Positions 45,827 to 54,947 are shown, numbered from the stretch's first letter. The stretch: DNA of 64,000 bases from Achromobacter sp. Bel (GCF_012928505.1 NZ_JABBJN010000017.1:50807-114806); one strand, 5' to 3'. Numbers and translations are program-made. The notes: generated by a model from the sequence alone, not told the origin.

Positions 45827-47890
45827 CTAGCCGGCCGCGTGCTCCAGGAATTCCGTGGCAGGCATCGGGCGGCCCAGCAGGAAGCCCTGCAGGGAATCGC
45901 AGCCCAGGCCGGTCAGGAACTTCTGTTGCGCCGCCGTCTCGACGCCCTCGGCCACGATCCGCAGGTTCAGCTGCTGCGCCAGCGCGACGATGGCCGAAAC
46001 GATGGCGGCGTCTTCGTTGTCGTTTTCCAGCTGGTTCACAAAGCCCCGGTCGATCTTCAATTCGGTCGCGGGCAGCCGCTTCAGGTAGAGCAGGCTGGAA
46101 TAGCCGGTGCCGAAGTCGTCGATGGAGATCGTCACGCCCAGCCCCGACAGGCGCTTGAGCACGGCCAGGCTGGCCTCGGCGTCGCGCATGGCCGTGGACT
46201 CGGTCACTTCCAGCGTCAGGCAGGCGGGTGGCACGTCGTGCCGCGCCAGGGCGGTGCGCACCGTTTCAACCAGGCTGGCGTGGGCGAACTGCAAGGCCGA
46301 AATGTTGACGGCGACGGTCCAGTGGCCCTGGCCGGCGTTGATCCATTCCCGCATCTGCCGGCAGGCTTCGTTGATGACCCATTCCCCGATGGACAGGATC
46401 AGGCCCGTCTTTTCGGCGATGGGGATGATCTGGTCCGGACCGACCAGGCCGCGCGTCGGATGGTTCCAGCGCAGCAGCGCTTCGGCGCCCATGATGGGGC
46501 CGGCGGGCGCTTCGTACTTGGGCTGGTAATGCAGCACGAACTGGTCGCGCTCCTGCGCCAGGCGCAGGTCGTGCAGCAGTTCGATCTGCTCGTGCGCGTC
46601 CGCGTTCATGGACGGCTCGAAGAAGCTGTAGCCGGTGCCGCCCAGGCGCTTGGCGTGGTACATGGCGGCGTCGGCGTTGGTCAGCAGGCTGTGGGTATCT
46701 TCGCCGTCGTTGGGGTAGATCGCGATGCCCACGCTGGATGTCACCAGCACTTCGTGGCCATAGACCATGACCGGGCGGGCGATGGCTTCGATCAGCCGGT
46801 CCGCCACGTTCGCGGCGTCGGTGGGTTCGATCACTTCGCTCAGCACGATGAATTCGTCGCCGCCCAGGCGCGCCACCGTGTCCTGCGTGCGCAGGGTCTG
46901 CCGGATGCGCTGCGCCAGATCGATCAGCAGGGCGTCGCCGGTGTGGTGGCCGTAGGCGTCGTTGACCGCCTTGAAGCCGTCCAGGTCGAAGAACAGCACG
47001 GCGAAGTAGCCCTTGCGGCGGCTGGCGCTTTCGATGGCCTGCTCCATCCGGTCTTCAAGCAGGATGCGGTTGGGCAATTTGGTCAGCGTGTCGTGCAGCG
47101 CCAGTTGCACCAGTTCTTCGTTGGCCTCGGCCAGCGAAGACGCCAGCGCCGACGTGCGCGCTTCCAGCCGATTGTCCAGCACGGCGACGACGAGCGCGAT
47201 GGCCAGCACGCTGAGCGTCACGGCGGTGACGGCGATGGCCAGCCAGCCGGCGGAGATGCCGCCGTCGGCGGCCATGCAGATGCTGCCGGCGGGAAAGCTC
47301 GCGGCCTCCATGCCCGAATAGTGCATGCCGACGATCGCGATGCCCATGACGACCGACGCCAGCGGCCGGGACAGGGCCATGCGCGGCCCGTCCTGGCGCA
47401 ACCGGTACGTGATCCACAGCGCGGCGCCGGAGGCGGCCACGGCGATCAGGATGGACAGCGAGAACCATTTGGCGTCGTAGTCGATGCCGGGCGCCATGCG
47501 CATCGCGGCCATGCCCAGGTAGTGCATCGCGGCGATCCCGGCGCCCATCAGCAGGGCGCCGGCCGTGAGCCTGGGCCAAGGCAGTTCGTCCTTGCACACG
47601 ATCCAGAGGGCGAACGCCGAGCAGCCGATGGCTATGCCCAGCGACAGGATGGTCAGGGGCAGGTCGTAGCCCATGGGGATGGGCAGGTTGAAGGCCAGCA
47701 TGCCGACGAAGTGCATGGACCAGATGCCGATGCCCATGGCGAGCGCGCCGCCCGCCAGCCAGTAGCGCGCGGCCGGCAGCCCGTTCGAGGCCCGTACGCG
47801 ATTGGCCATGCCCAACGCCGTGTATGACGCCAGGATGGCGACCCCTAGAGATACGAGGACGAGCGAAGGGTTATAAGTTCCAACGAGCAT
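45827..47890 (-). CDS. MHYT-GGDEF-EAL cyclic di-GMP signalling protein
   Basis: The 687-residue membrane protein has an N-terminal MHYT sensor with its repeated MHFVGM, MHYLGM and MHYSGM segments (seven helices to about 240), thought to bind metal and sense gas or redox. GGDEF is intact at 343-347 with an upstream RTQD inhibitory site. An EAL domain follows with EALLRW at about 470 and DDFGTGYSS. Both c-di-GMP synthesis and breakdown appear possible. It begins 426 bases after thyA and ends 101 bases before folA. Confidence 0.92.
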   Translation of the reverse strand: MLVGTYNPSLVLVSLGVAILASYTALGMANRVRASNGLPAARYWLAGGALAMGIGIWSMHFVGMLAFNLPIPMGYDLPLTILSLGIAIGCSAFALWIVCKDELPWPRLTAGALLMGAGIAAMHYLGMAAMRMAPGIDYDAKWFSLSILIAVAASGAALWITYRLRQDGPRMALSRPLASVVMGIAIVGMHYSGMEAASFPAGSICMAADGGISAGWLAIAVTAVTLSVLAIALVVAVLDNRLEARTSALASSLAEANEELVQLALHDTLTKLPNRILLEDRMEQAIESASRRKGYFAVLFFDLDGFKAVNDAYGHHTGDALLIDLAQRIRQTLRTQDTVARLGGDEFIVLSEVIEPTDAANVADRLIEAIARPVMVYGHEVLVTSSVGIAIYPNDGEDTHSLLTNADAAMYHAKRLGGTGYSFFEPSMNADAHEQIELLHDLRLAQERDQFVLHYQPKYEAPAGPIMGAEALLRWNHPTRGLVGPDQIIPIAEKTGLILSIGEWVINEACRQMREWINAGQGHWTVAVNISALQFAHASLVETVRTALARHDVPPACLTLEVTESTAMRDAEASLAVLKRLSGLGVTISIDDFGTGYSSLLYLKRLPATELKIDRGFVNQLENDNEDAAIVSAIVALAQQLNLRIVAEGVETAAQQKFLTGLGCDSLQGFLLGRPMPATEFLEHAAG

Positions 47891-48316
47891 GTGTGGGGTC
47901 CTGTCCTGAGCGCTTACTGCGATCGCGCCGGCCTCAAATCAAATCAATTAGTAGTCAACAGTTGCAATTGGGTCGCAAGACAATTCCTGCTGTCGACGCT
48001 GGCGATTTACCTACTCTCTTGTCGGGAAGGGGGGCGGCGGGCGATGCCTGCGGTCGGCACTGCCGGATGGGCTGCGCGGGCTCGCAGCAAGCGATACGCG
48101 CGGCTCGGCACGGGCCGGTCGGTAGCCGCGGCGCGCAGCGCATTCTGGACGCGCGTCCGAGGCTAAGGGATGGGTTATACCGAAATCGCGCTTCCAGATG
48201 CTCACCAATCTTCACTTATGCCGGCAGGCGCGGCATGCGCGCCTGCCGGCCAGGGCCTGCGGCGGCTGCCCGCTCGGGCATCCAGGGCAGCCGGCGTCGA
48301 CGCGCCGAGCGCGATC
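47891..48316. other. Intergenic stretch with a 13-bp hairpin after thyA
   Basis: No gene is supported in these 426 bases. Next to thyA, GCCGGCAGGCGCG (48220-48232) pairs perfectly with 48238-48250 over a 5-base loop. No U-run follows on either strand, so it is a structured 3' end rather than a standard terminator. An AT-richer patch at about 47936-47990 probably carries the promoter of the MHYT gene, but no box is clear. Confidence 0.6.
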
Positions 48317-49288
48317 TTACACGGCCATGGGCGCGGTGAGTGGGGCGTGATGGGTGTAGCCGGCCAGCGAGAAATCGCCCGGTTCCACCTTTTCCAGCCA
48401 TTCGGGTTCGTAGCGCCCCGTCACGGCGAAATCGGGGATGCGGTCGGACAGCACCAGCTTGGGCGATTCGTAGGGCTCGCGGGCGAGCTGCTCGCGCAGC
48501 ATCGGCAGGTGGTTTTCGTAAATGTGCGCGTCGCCGATGAAGTAGGTGAACCAGCGCGGGGTGTAGCCGGTCAGGCGGCCCACCAAATGCAGCAGCGCGG
48601 CGCCTTCCGTCAGATTGAATGGCGTGCCCAGGCCGACATCGTTGGACCGGATATACAGGCACAGCGAGATTTCGCGGGTGGTCGCGTTGGGCAGGAACTG
48701 GTAGAGCAGATGGCAGGGCGGCAGGGCCATTTCTTCGATCTGGGCCCAGTTCCAGCCATGGAACAGAATGCGGCGGTCGCCCGGGCGCTCGTGGATGGTG
48801 TCCAGGCATTGGCGCAACTGGTCCACCGCCTTATACAGCAGCACCTTCGGGACGCCGCCTTCTTCCAGGTCGGCCACCTTGGCATAGCCACGCGCCAGCG
48901 CGTCTTCGATCTGCGCGGGGCGGTTGGCGTCCAGCACCTTGTAGGCCGGCCACTGGCGCCATTGCACGCCGTAGACGGGGCCCAGGTCGTCGGGGCCTTC
49001 GCGATACGGGTTAGCCAGCCACTGGCTGTTTTCATTGGCGTTTTGGTCCCAGACCTTGCAGCCCAGCTCGCGGAACTCGGCGGCGCTGCGCGAGGCGCGC
49101 ATGAATCCCACCATTTCGCCGATCGCGGACTTGAACGCCAGCTTCTTGGTGGTGACGGCGGGGAAGCCTTTTTGCAGGTCGAACCGCAAGGACGCGCCCG
49201 GCATGCTGAGGGTGCGTATGCCCGTCCGGTTCTCCTGCCACGCGCCGGTGTCCAGGATGGATTGAACGAGGTCCAGGTATTGTTTCAT
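48317..49288 (-). CDS. thyA: Thymidylate synthase
   Basis: The 323-residue enzyme methylates dUMP to dTMP using methylene-tetrahydrofolate. The nucleophile is Cys192 in [24 protein letters not shown] and the dUMP-binding region around [18 protein letters not shown] follow. It is longer than the 264-residue E. coli form, with insertions before the active site (around [16 protein letters not shown]), as in the longer ThyA class. It starts at the ATG at 49288. Confidence 0.96.
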   Translation of the reverse strand: MKQYLDLVQSILDTGAWQENRTGIRTLSMPGASLRFDLQKGFPAVTTKKLAFKSAIGEMVGFMRASRSAAEFRELGCKVWDQNANENSQWLANPYREGPDDLGPVYGVQWRQWPAYKVLDANRPAQIEDALARGYAKVADLEEGGVPKVLLYKAVDQLRQCLDTIHERPGDRRILFHGWNWAQIEEMALPPCHLLYQFLPNATTREISLCLYIRSNDVGLGTPFNLTEGAALLHLVGRLTGYTPRWFTYFIGDAHIYENHLPMLREQLAREPYESPKLVLSDRIPDFAVTGRYEPEWLEKVEPGDFSLAGYTHHAPLTAPMAV

Positions 49289-49407
49289 GGCGGTCCTTGT
49301 GTTCGCCCGCCCTGCGGGTGACGCAAATTGGCCGCCACGTGCAAGGCGGCGGCGCTGATCAAGATAAGGAAGAAGGGATAGGGCGAATTACACCACGCGG
49401 GCGCGCT

Positions 49408-49851
49408 TCAGGCGGCCGCCGGCGCTTCCTGCGTGTCGACGATTTCGACCGAAAACGTCAGCGCCGCTGTCTTCTCCAGCATGGCCGAGGCCGAGCAGTA
49501 CTTTTCGTGCGACAGCTGCACGGCGCGCTCGACCGCGGCTTGCGGCAGGTTGCGGCCGGTGACCGTGAAAGCGAAATGGATGCGGGTGAAGACCTTCGGG
49601 TCGGCATCCGCGCGGTCGGCATGGAGCTTGACGCTGCAACCGGTGACCGCATGGCGGCCGCGCTTGAGGATCAGGACGACGTCGTACGCCGTGCAGCCGC
49701 CGGTGCCGGCCAGCAGCATCTCCATCGGGCGGGGCGCCAGGTTATGTCCGCCGCCGTCCACGGCGCCGTCCATCACGGCCACGTGGCCGCTGCCGGTGCT
49801 GGCGGTAAAGAGCATGCCGTTGGGGCCGCCCCAGTCGATCGTGCATTCCAT
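49408..49851 (-). CDS. OsmC/YhfA-family protein
   Basis: The 147-residue protein has the two conserved OsmC cysteines, in GTGGCTAYDVV and HEKYCSASAML, and the substrate-side Glu/Arg region PRPMEMLLAG. The family includes hydroperoxide reductases and YhfA-like proteins; the GGCTAYDVVLILKRGR stretch suggests the YhfA type, whose reaction is unclear. Starts at the ATG at 49851. It lies 119 bases upstream of thyA on the same strand and may share transcription. coq7 is divergent, with a 123-base gap. Confidence 0.88.
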   Translation of the reverse strand: MECTIDWGGPNGMLFTASTGSGHVAVMDGAVDGGGHNLAPRPMEMLLAGTGGCTAYDVVLILKRGRHAVTGCSVKLHADRADADPKVFTRIHFAFTVTGRNLPQAAVERAVQLSHEKYCSASAMLEKTAALTFSVEIVDTQEAPAAA

Positions 49852-49974
49852 GTCGTGTGTCCTTGAGCTTTGAGCGCAGTCAATGGTTGATGATACCTGT
49901 TGCGTACAATTCCAGGCACGAGAGCCCCGCCCCGTATCAGGGGTGTGTTGGCCTGTTTCGCCAAGGAGTTGTCC

Positions 49975-50652
49975 ATGCCCACCGCCCTGTCACAATCCGG
50001 CCCCCTTTCCTTCCTGCGCCGCACCAGTCCGCTGGATGCGCTGCTGGCCGAAGCGGACCGCGCATTGCGGGTGCTGTCCAACAGCGCGACCGCTGGCCGC
50101 CCATACCCGGCCAAGTCCGCGGAAGCACCAGATGCGATGTCCGCGCAGGAAAAACGGCACGCGGCGGGCCTGATGCGCGTGAACCATGTGGGCGAGGTCT
50201 GCGCGCAGGCGCTGTACCGCGGGCAGGCATCGGTCTGCCGCGAGCCGGCGCCGCGCGCGCTGCTGCTGAATGCGGCCTCGGAAGAAGTCGATCACCTGGT
50301 CTGGTGCAACGAGCGCCTGACCGAGTTGGGCAGCCGGCCCAGCCTGCTGAATCCGGTCTGGTACGCCGGATCATTTGCATTGGGGGTGCTGGCCAGTTAT
50401 GCGGGCGTGCCGCGCAACCTGGGTTTCATGGCTGAGACCGAGCGGCAGGTGGAGGCACATCTGGAAGAGCATCTACGCACCTTGCCGGTGCAGGATGAGC
50501 GCTCGCGCGAGATCGTCCGCAAGATGAAGGACGACGAAGCCGAGCATCGCGCCAGCGCCGAGCGGGCAGGGGGCGTACCCCTGCCGGGCCCGGTAAAAGC
50601 GGCGATGCGGGCAATGTCCAAGGTCATGACGACGACGGCGTACTGGATCTAA
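49975..50652 (+). CDS. coq7: Demethoxyubiquinone hydroxylase Coq7
   Basis: The 225-residue di-iron monooxygenase hydroxylates demethoxyubiquinol in ubiquinone biosynthesis. The two carboxylate-bridged motifs are visible: the first Glu region [15 protein letters not shown] with EEVDHL, and the second [14 protein letters not shown] with DDEAEH. It starts at the ATG at 49975, behind AAGGAG (49963-49968); the open frame upstream is noncoding. A weak hairpin and T-run lie 120 bases past the stop. Confidence 0.93.
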   Translation: MPTALSQSGPLSFLRRTSPLDALLAEADRALRVLSNSATAGRPYPAKSAEAPDAMSAQEKRHAAGLMRVNHVGEVCAQALYRGQASVCREPAPRALLLNAASEEVDHLVWCNERLTELGSRPSLLNPVWYAGSFALGVLASYAGVPRNLGFMAETERQVEAHLEEHLRTLPVQDERSREIVRKMKDDEAEHRASAERAGGVPLPGPVKAAMRAMSKVMTTTAYWI

Positions 50653-50699
50653 ACGGTCTGTGGCTGAAATGTTGCAGTGCGCAAATTCGGCTGCATGCC

Positions 50700-50724
50700 G
50701 GTGCAGAACGCACCATTACGGTGC
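50700..50724. promoter_or_regulatory. Alternating GGTGC/GCACC operator array with 10-bp spacing
   Basis: GGTGC (50700-50704), GCACC (50710-50714) and GGTGC (50720-50724) start exactly 10 bases apart. The last two make GCACC-N5-GGTGC, close to the NtrC-type enhancer consensus TGCACC-N5-GGTGCA. It lies between coq7 and the predicted small RNA, about 240 bases upstream of that RNA's start. The binding protein is a guess. Confidence 0.4.
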
Positions 50725-50772
50725 AAAAAATAGGGTGGGATTACCCGATGCCATCTAGGGTTAGTCCGCAAT

Positions 50773-50803
50773 GGGTTTACCCATTCGGCAAAAACCCTTT
50801 TTT
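50773..50803 (+). terminator. Weak terminator downstream of coq7
   Basis: GGGTTT (50773-50778) pairs with AAACCC (50792-50797) over a 13-base loop, followed by six T at 50798-50803. The stem is short but the T-run is good. It probably separates coq7 transcription from the small RNA unit. Confidence 0.5.
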
Positions 50804-50905
50804 CGGCAAGGTCGTTGACTGCTGCGGGTCTCCAGAGGGTGGCGCTAGAATTTGCGGCGAAAATGCAACGCGAAAACCGGCCTTCAAAAGAGATTAAAAA
50901 AATTC

Positions 50906-50934
50906 TTGCATCGCACAAAAAACCTCGGTACTAT
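50906..50934 (+). promoter_or_regulatory. Strong sigma70 promoter of the predicted small RNA
   Basis: TTGCAT (50906-50911), a 17-base spacer and TACTAT (50929-50934), with an A-rich stretch directly upstream (50887-50902) that could act as an UP element. Predicted start is near 50941. No protein gene of normal size follows before the terminator at 51055. Confidence 0.75.
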
Positions 50935-50940
50935 TCAGTC

Positions 50941-51087
50941 ATCGGATGTTGAAACGCAGTCGGCGCGGTGCAAAACCCCGAACGCGTAGCGAGCAGAAGG
51001 CCAGCTCCCAACATGCCACGGTTGTCTCCTCCACCCTCCTCCTTTGGTGGATTTAGCCCGAGATCTTACGATCTCGGGCTTTTTTTT
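50941..51087 (+). ncRNA. Predicted small RNA with C-rich anti-Shine-Dalgarno loop
   Basis: About 147 nt run from the promoter to a strong terminator. A 5' domain may be closed by ATGTTG (50946-50951) with CAACAT (51009-51014). A hairpin TCCACC (51030-51035) with GGTGGA (51046-51051) presents the loop CUCCUCCUUU, complementary to AAAGGAGGAG, and a second CUCCUCC lies at 51026-51032. Such loops are known in regulatory RNAs that pair with ribosome-binding sites. The RNA also contains a 36-codon open frame (50946-51056) ending Trp-Trp-Ile-stop with no ribosome-binding site, so a leader-peptide attenuator is the alternative. I do not recognise it as a named family. Confidence 0.65.
51055..51087 (+). 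terminator. Rho-independent terminator of the predicted small RNA
   Basis: AGCCCGAGATC (51055-51065) pairs perfectly with 51070-51080 over a TTAC tetraloop, followed by an eight-T run (51080-51087). It is one of the clearest terminators in the window, and no annotated gene needs it. Confidence 0.93.
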
Positions 51088-51430
51088 GCGCCGAATTAAT
51101 GCGTCCCTATTTTTTGGGGCAGTTCGTCCGGCCTGGCCGGTCGGCGGCATATCCTCCCTATGGCGGCATCCGCGTTTTCCCTGGGATATTTCACGTGTTC
51201 CCCAGCGGAAAGCTCTACAATCAGCGCATGAAATCCGTCCTTCCGCGCGCTCGCGGTTTTGTTGCATCAGCCCCTTCCAACCAGCGGCCTGGCGGCGGAC
51301 GAACGGCCCCATCCCGGGTGTTACGTTTCGTGCCCCTGAATTGCACTTCCTTATCCCTCCCATATATGGGCGTTACACCTGCCTCCCATAATGGCGGGCC
51401 TGTCTCGATAGACCAACCAGAGGTGATTCT
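51088..51430. other. Leader region before the glycan cluster
   Basis: No gene is supported in these 343 bases. A TACAAT at about 51215-51220 could be a -10 box for the glycan operon. A 68-codon open frame from the ATG at 51228 overlaps the next gene's GTG by 4 bases, but it is rich in Pro/Arg/Ser and has only a weak GGAAAG ribosome-binding site, so it is not called. Confidence 0.45.
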
Positions 51431-52537
51431 GTGACCTGGCTGTATATCTGCGTGGTCGCGTTCATGGTGGGCGGGCTCATCGTGTGGTCGGAACGCTGGC
51501 ATGGCCGCTTTACCGGCGACAGCGATCTGAACAAGCCGCAAGCGAACCATTCCCGCGCCACGCCGCGCGTCGGCGGCCTGGCCGTGCTTGCCGGCACCTT
51601 GCTGGGCCTGCTGGTCCTGGGCCCCGCCAACATGACGTTGACGTGGCTGTGGCCCGCGCTGTTCGTCGCCGCGCTGCCGGTGTTCGTGGCCGGCTTGTTG
51701 GAAGACATCACCAAAGATATCGGCGCCAGCAAGCGTTTGCTGGCGGCATTCCTGTCGGCGGCGATCGCCTGGTGGTTGCTGGGCGGCGTCAGCCGCGTCG
51801 GCATGGCGCCGGTGGACTACGTGCTGTCGTTCTGGCCCGTGTCGCTCTTGTTCACCATGATTGCAGTGGGCGGCTGTACGCATGCGCTGAACATCGTGGA
51901 CGGCATGAACGGCCTGGCCGGCATGGTCGCCACCCTGATGTCGGTGTCGATCAGCCTTGTCGCGATGCAAGTGGGCGACGTGCCGATCTTCCTGATCTCC
52001 GCCGCCTTGGCGTCCGCGACCCTGGGCTTCCTGGTTTGGAACTTCCCGTTCGGACGCGTGTTCCTGGGCGATGGCGGCGCGTACTTCCTGGGCTTCATGC
52101 TGGCCGAGCTGGCCGTGCTGCTGGTGGTGCGCAATCCGTCGGTATCGCCGTTCTACGCGCTGGCCGTGCTGTTCTACCCCGTATTCGAAACTGGTTTTTC
52201 GATCTGGCGCCGGCGCTTCAAGCGCGGCGTGCCGGTTGACCAGCCGGATGCCCTGCACCTGCACCAGCTGGTGTTCCGCCGGCTGGTCCGCGTGACGTTC
52301 AGCCGCGGCCGCCGCCATGCGGTGCCCGCGCTGTGCAATGCGATGGCGTCGCCCTACATGTGGGTGCTGGCGCTGATCGGCCTGGTGCCGGCCACGATCT
52401 GGTGGGACAACGCGTGGGCGCTCAGCGCCAGCCTCGTGGTGTTCGCCAGCGTCTATATCTGGCTGTATGCGCGCCTGGTGTCCTGGCGCCGGCCGGGATG
52501 GCTGCTGCTGCCGTCCGTTTTGAAGACCACGGATTAG
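51431..52537 (+). CDS. WecA/MraY-like undecaprenyl-phosphate sugar-1-phosphate transferase
   Basis: The 368-residue membrane protein has about ten helices and starts glycan assembly by placing a HexNAc-1-phosphate on undecaprenyl phosphate. Catalytic motifs are NIVDGMNGLAG, FLGDGGAYFLGF and the His-rich cytoplasmic loop DALHLHQLVFRR. SATPRVGG-like NHSRATPRVGGLAV is near the N-terminus. The start is a GTG behind AGAGGTG. The donor sugar cannot be read with certainty; WecA uses UDP-GlcNAc and WbpL uses UDP-FucNAc or QuiNAc. It opens the surface-glycan cluster. Confidence 0.9.
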   Translation: MTWLYICVVAFMVGGLIVWSERWHGRFTGDSDLNKPQANHSRATPRVGGLAVLAGTLLGLLVLGPANMTLTWLWPALFVAALPVFVAGLLEDITKDIGASKRLLAAFLSAAIAWWLLGGVSRVGMAPVDYVLSFWPVSLLFTMIAVGGCTHALNIVDGMNGLAGMVATLMSVSISLVAMQVGDVPIFLISAALASATLGFLVWNFPFGRVFLGDGGAYFLGFMLAELAVLLVVRNPSVSPFYALAVLFYPVFETGFSIWRRRFKRGVPVDQPDALHLHQLVFRRLVRVTFSRGRRHAVPALCNAMASPYMWVLALIGLVPATIWWDNAWALSASLVVFASVYIWLYARLVSWRRPGWLLLPSVLKTTD

Positions 52538-52573
52538 GTTTGAGTGCCCCGGCGATTGCCGTCGGGGGCTCGG

Positions 52574-52619
52574 TTATCTTTCACCCGACCATATTTAAAA
52601 TGCCGTAATCGCTTTACGG
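52574..52619 (+). promoter_or_regulatory. Candidate promoter and inverted repeat before the dehydrogenase gene
   Basis: TTATCT (52574-52579), a 16-base spacer and TAAAAT (52596-52601) form a possible promoter for the genes from 52.6 kb. Directly after it, CCGTAA (52603-52608) and TTACGG (52614-52619) form an inverted repeat around 5 bases, at the expected start and just before GAAGGGAGAG. It could be an operator or an mRNA hairpin near the ribosome-binding site. Confidence 0.4.
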
Positions 52620-52632
52620 TGAAGGGAGAGTT

Positions 52633-53910
52633 ATGTTGCGAATTCAGGATGTGAAACTCGCTGTCGTCGGCTTGGGCTACGTCGGTCTGCCGCTTGCGGT
52701 GGAGTTCGGCAAGAAGCGCTCGGTCATCGGTTTCGATATCAATACGCGCCGCATCGACGCACTGAAGGCCGGCCATGACCACACGCTGGAAGTCAGCGAC
52801 ACCGAGCTGGCCGAAGCCGCTCAGTTGAGCTACTCCGCGGACCGTGCCGAGCTCGGCCAGGCCAACGTGTTCATCGTGACCGTGCCGACGCCCATCGACG
52901 AATACAAGCAACCTGACCTGACCCCGCTGGTCAAGGCCAGCGAGACGATCGGTGCGGTGCTCAAGCGCGGCGACATTGTCATCTACGAATCCACCGTTTA
53001 CCCGGGTGCGACGGAGGAAGACTGCGTGCCGGTGCTGGAACGCGTGTCGGGCCTGAAGTTCAATGTGGACTTCTACGCCGGCTACAGCCCGGAGCGCATC
53101 AATCCGGGCGACAAGGAACACCGTGTCAGCACGATCAAAAAGGTCACCTCGGGCTCTACGCCCGAAGTCGCCGAACTGGTCGACCAGCTGTACAAAGAGA
53201 TCATCACCGCTGGCACGCACAAGGCGTCCAGCATCCGCGTGGCCGAAGCCGCCAAGGTGATCGAGAACACGCAGCGCGATGTCAACATCGCGCTGATCAA
53301 CGAACTGGCCCTGATCTTCAACAAGATGGGCATCGACACCGAAGCCGTGCTGCAAGCCGCCGGCACCAAGTGGAACTTCCTGCCGTTCCGCCCGGGCCTG
53401 GTGGGTGGCCATTGCATCGGCGTGGACCCGTACTACCTGACGCACAAGGCGCAATCGATCGGCTACCACCCCGAGATCATTCTGGCGGGCCGCCGCCTGA
53501 ACGACTCGATGGGCGGCTATGTGGTGTCGCAGCTGGTCAAGGCGATGACCAAGCAGCGCATTCATGTACAAGGCGCGCGCGTGCTGGTCATGGGTCTGGC
53601 CTTCAAGGAAAACTGCCCCGACCTGCGCAACACGCGCATCGTGGACATCGTGCGCGAACTGGGCGACTACAACGTGGACGTCGACGTCTACGACCCGTGG
53701 GTCGACCCCGAAGAGGCCGTGCACGAGTACGGCCTGACGCCGGTGGCCAAGCCGGAAGAGGGCAAGTACGACGCCGTGATCCTGGCGGTGGCGCACAACC
53801 AGTTCAAGGCGCTGGGCGCTGAAGGCATCCGCAAACTGGGCAAGGCGCAACACGTTCTGTACGACTTGAAGTACGTGTTGCCGGCCGACGAATCCGATCT
53901 GCGCCTGTAA
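52633..53910 (+). CDS. tviB: UDP-N-acetylhexosamine 6-dehydrogenase (TviB/WbpO-like)
   Basis: The 425-residue NAD-dependent enzyme oxidises C6 of a UDP-HexNAc to a uronic acid. It has the N-terminal Rossmann motif [18 protein letters not shown], the middle segment [13 protein letters not shown], and the thiol nucleophile C261 in [14 protein letters not shown]. The C-terminal [14 protein letters not shown] marks the UDP-sugar-binding domain. [13 protein letters not shown] sequence and pairing with a UDP-GlcNAc 4-epimerase gene 10 bases downstream point to UDP-GalNAc or UDP-GlcNAc as substrate. Start ATG behind GAAGGGAGAG. Confidence 0.9.
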   Translation: MLRIQDVKLAVVGLGYVGLPLAVEFGKKRSVIGFDINTRRIDALKAGHDHTLEVSDTELAEAAQLSYSADRAELGQANVFIVTVPTPIDEYKQPDLTPLVKASETIGAVLKRGDIVIYESTVYPGATEEDCVPVLERVSGLKFNVDFYAGYSPERINPGDKEHRVSTIKKVTSGSTPEVAELVDQLYKEIITAGTHKASSIRVAEAAKVIENTQRDVNIALINELALIFNKMGIDTEAVLQAAGTKWNFLPFRPGLVGGHCIGVDPYYLTHKAQSIGYHPEIILAGRRLNDSMGGYVVSQLVKAMTKQRIHVQGARVLVMGLAFKENCPDLRNTRIVDIVRELGDYNVDVDVYDPWVDPEEAVHEYGLTPVAKPEEGKYDAVILAVAHNQFKALGAEGIRKLGKAQHVLYDLKYVLPADESDLRL

Positions 53911-53920
53911 GGATTCCAAG

Positions 53921-54946
53921 ATGACGACACGCTTTGAAACCCTCAAGCAGGAACTGCAGGCTGCGCCGCGCAAGTGGCTGGTGACCGGCTGCGCCGGCTT
54001 CATCGGATCGAACCTGCTGGAAACCCTGCTGAAACTCGACCAGACCGTCACCGGCCTGGACAACTTTGCCACCGGCCACCAGCGCAATCTGGACGAAGTG
54101 CGCACCTCGGTCTCGGCAGAGCAATGGGCGCGCTTTTCCTTCGTGGAAGGCGATATCCGCGACCTGGACGCTTGCCGCCGCGCGGTCCAGGGCGTGGACT
54201 TCGTGCTGCATCAGGCCGCGCTGGGCTCCGTGCCGCGTTCGCTGAAGGATCCGATCACCACCAACGAGGTGAACATCGGCGGCTTCCTGAACATGCTGGT
54301 CGCCGCGCGCGACGCCGAAGTGAAGTCGTTCGTCTACGCGGCGTCCAGCTCCACGTACGGCGACCACCCGGCATTGCCCAAGGTGGAAGAGAACATCGGC
54401 AAGCCCTTGTCGCCCTATGCGGTGACCAAGTACGTCAACGAGCTGTATGCGGACGTGTTCGCGCGTTCCTACGGTTTCGAGACCGTGGGCCTGCGCTACT
54501 TCAACGTGTTCGGCAAACGCCAGGACCCGGACGGCGCCTACGCCGCGGTGATCCCCAAGTGGACCGCCGCGATGATCAAGGGCGACGACGTCACCATCAA
54601 CGGCGACGGCGAGACCAGCCGCGACTTCTGCTTTGTGGACAACGCCGTGCAGGCCAACCTGCTGGCTGCGATGGCGCCGGCGGAAGGCCGCAACCAGGTC
54701 TACAACGTGGCCGTCAGCGGCCGCAGCACGCTGAACGACCTGTTCGGCTTCCTGGTCAAGGCCCTGGGCAACCAGAACGTGGCCTATGGCAAAAAGCCGG
54801 TGTATGCCGACTTCCGCGCGGGCGACGTGCGCCACTCGCAGGCCGACGTCAGCAAGGCGGGCCGACTGCTGGGCTACGCGCCGTCGCATACGGTGCTGCA
54901 AGGCCTGGAAGTGGCCATGCCCTGGTACACGCAATTCCTGCGTTGA
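53921..54946 (+). CDS. tviC: UDP-N-acetylglucosamine 4-epimerase (TviC/WbpP-like)
   Basis: The 341-residue extended short-chain dehydrogenase starts with a Rossmann motif ([17 protein letters not shown]). The catalytic pair is YAVTK (Y166, K170) after [29 protein letters not shown] binds the sugar. WbpP/TviC enzymes interconvert UDP-GlcNAc and UDP-GalNAc or their uronic acids. It sits between the dehydrogenase and the flippase genes; the order dehydrogenase-epimerase matches Vi-antigen and P. aeruginosa O6 loci. Confidence 0.9.
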   Translation: MTTRFETLKQELQAAPRKWLVTGCAGFIGSNLLETLLKLDQTVTGLDNFATGHQRNLDEVRTSVSAEQWARFSFVEGDIRDLDACRRAVQGVDFVLHQAALGSVPRSLKDPITTNEVNIGGFLNMLVAARDAEVKSFVYAASSSTYGDHPALPKVEENIGKPLSPYAVTKYVNELYADVFARSYGFETVGLRYFNVFGKRQDPDGAYAAVIPKWTAAMIKGDDVTINGDGETSRDFCFVDNAVQANLLAAMAPAEGRNQVYNVAVSGRSTLNDLFGFLVKALGNQNVAYGKKPVYADFRAGDVRHSQADVSKAGRLLGYAPSHTVLQGLEVAMPWYTQFLR

Positions 54947-54947
54947 T

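Noticed and set aside
50841..50855. Sigma54 promoter (TGGCGC...TTGC) upstream of the sRNA
   Set aside because: The GG and GC elements are 11 bases apart rather than the required 10.
51228..51434. 68-codon gene before the WecA-like gene
   Set aside because: Composition is Pro/Arg/Ser-rich, the ribosome-binding site is weak and no family is recognisable; overlap with the next GTG could be chance.
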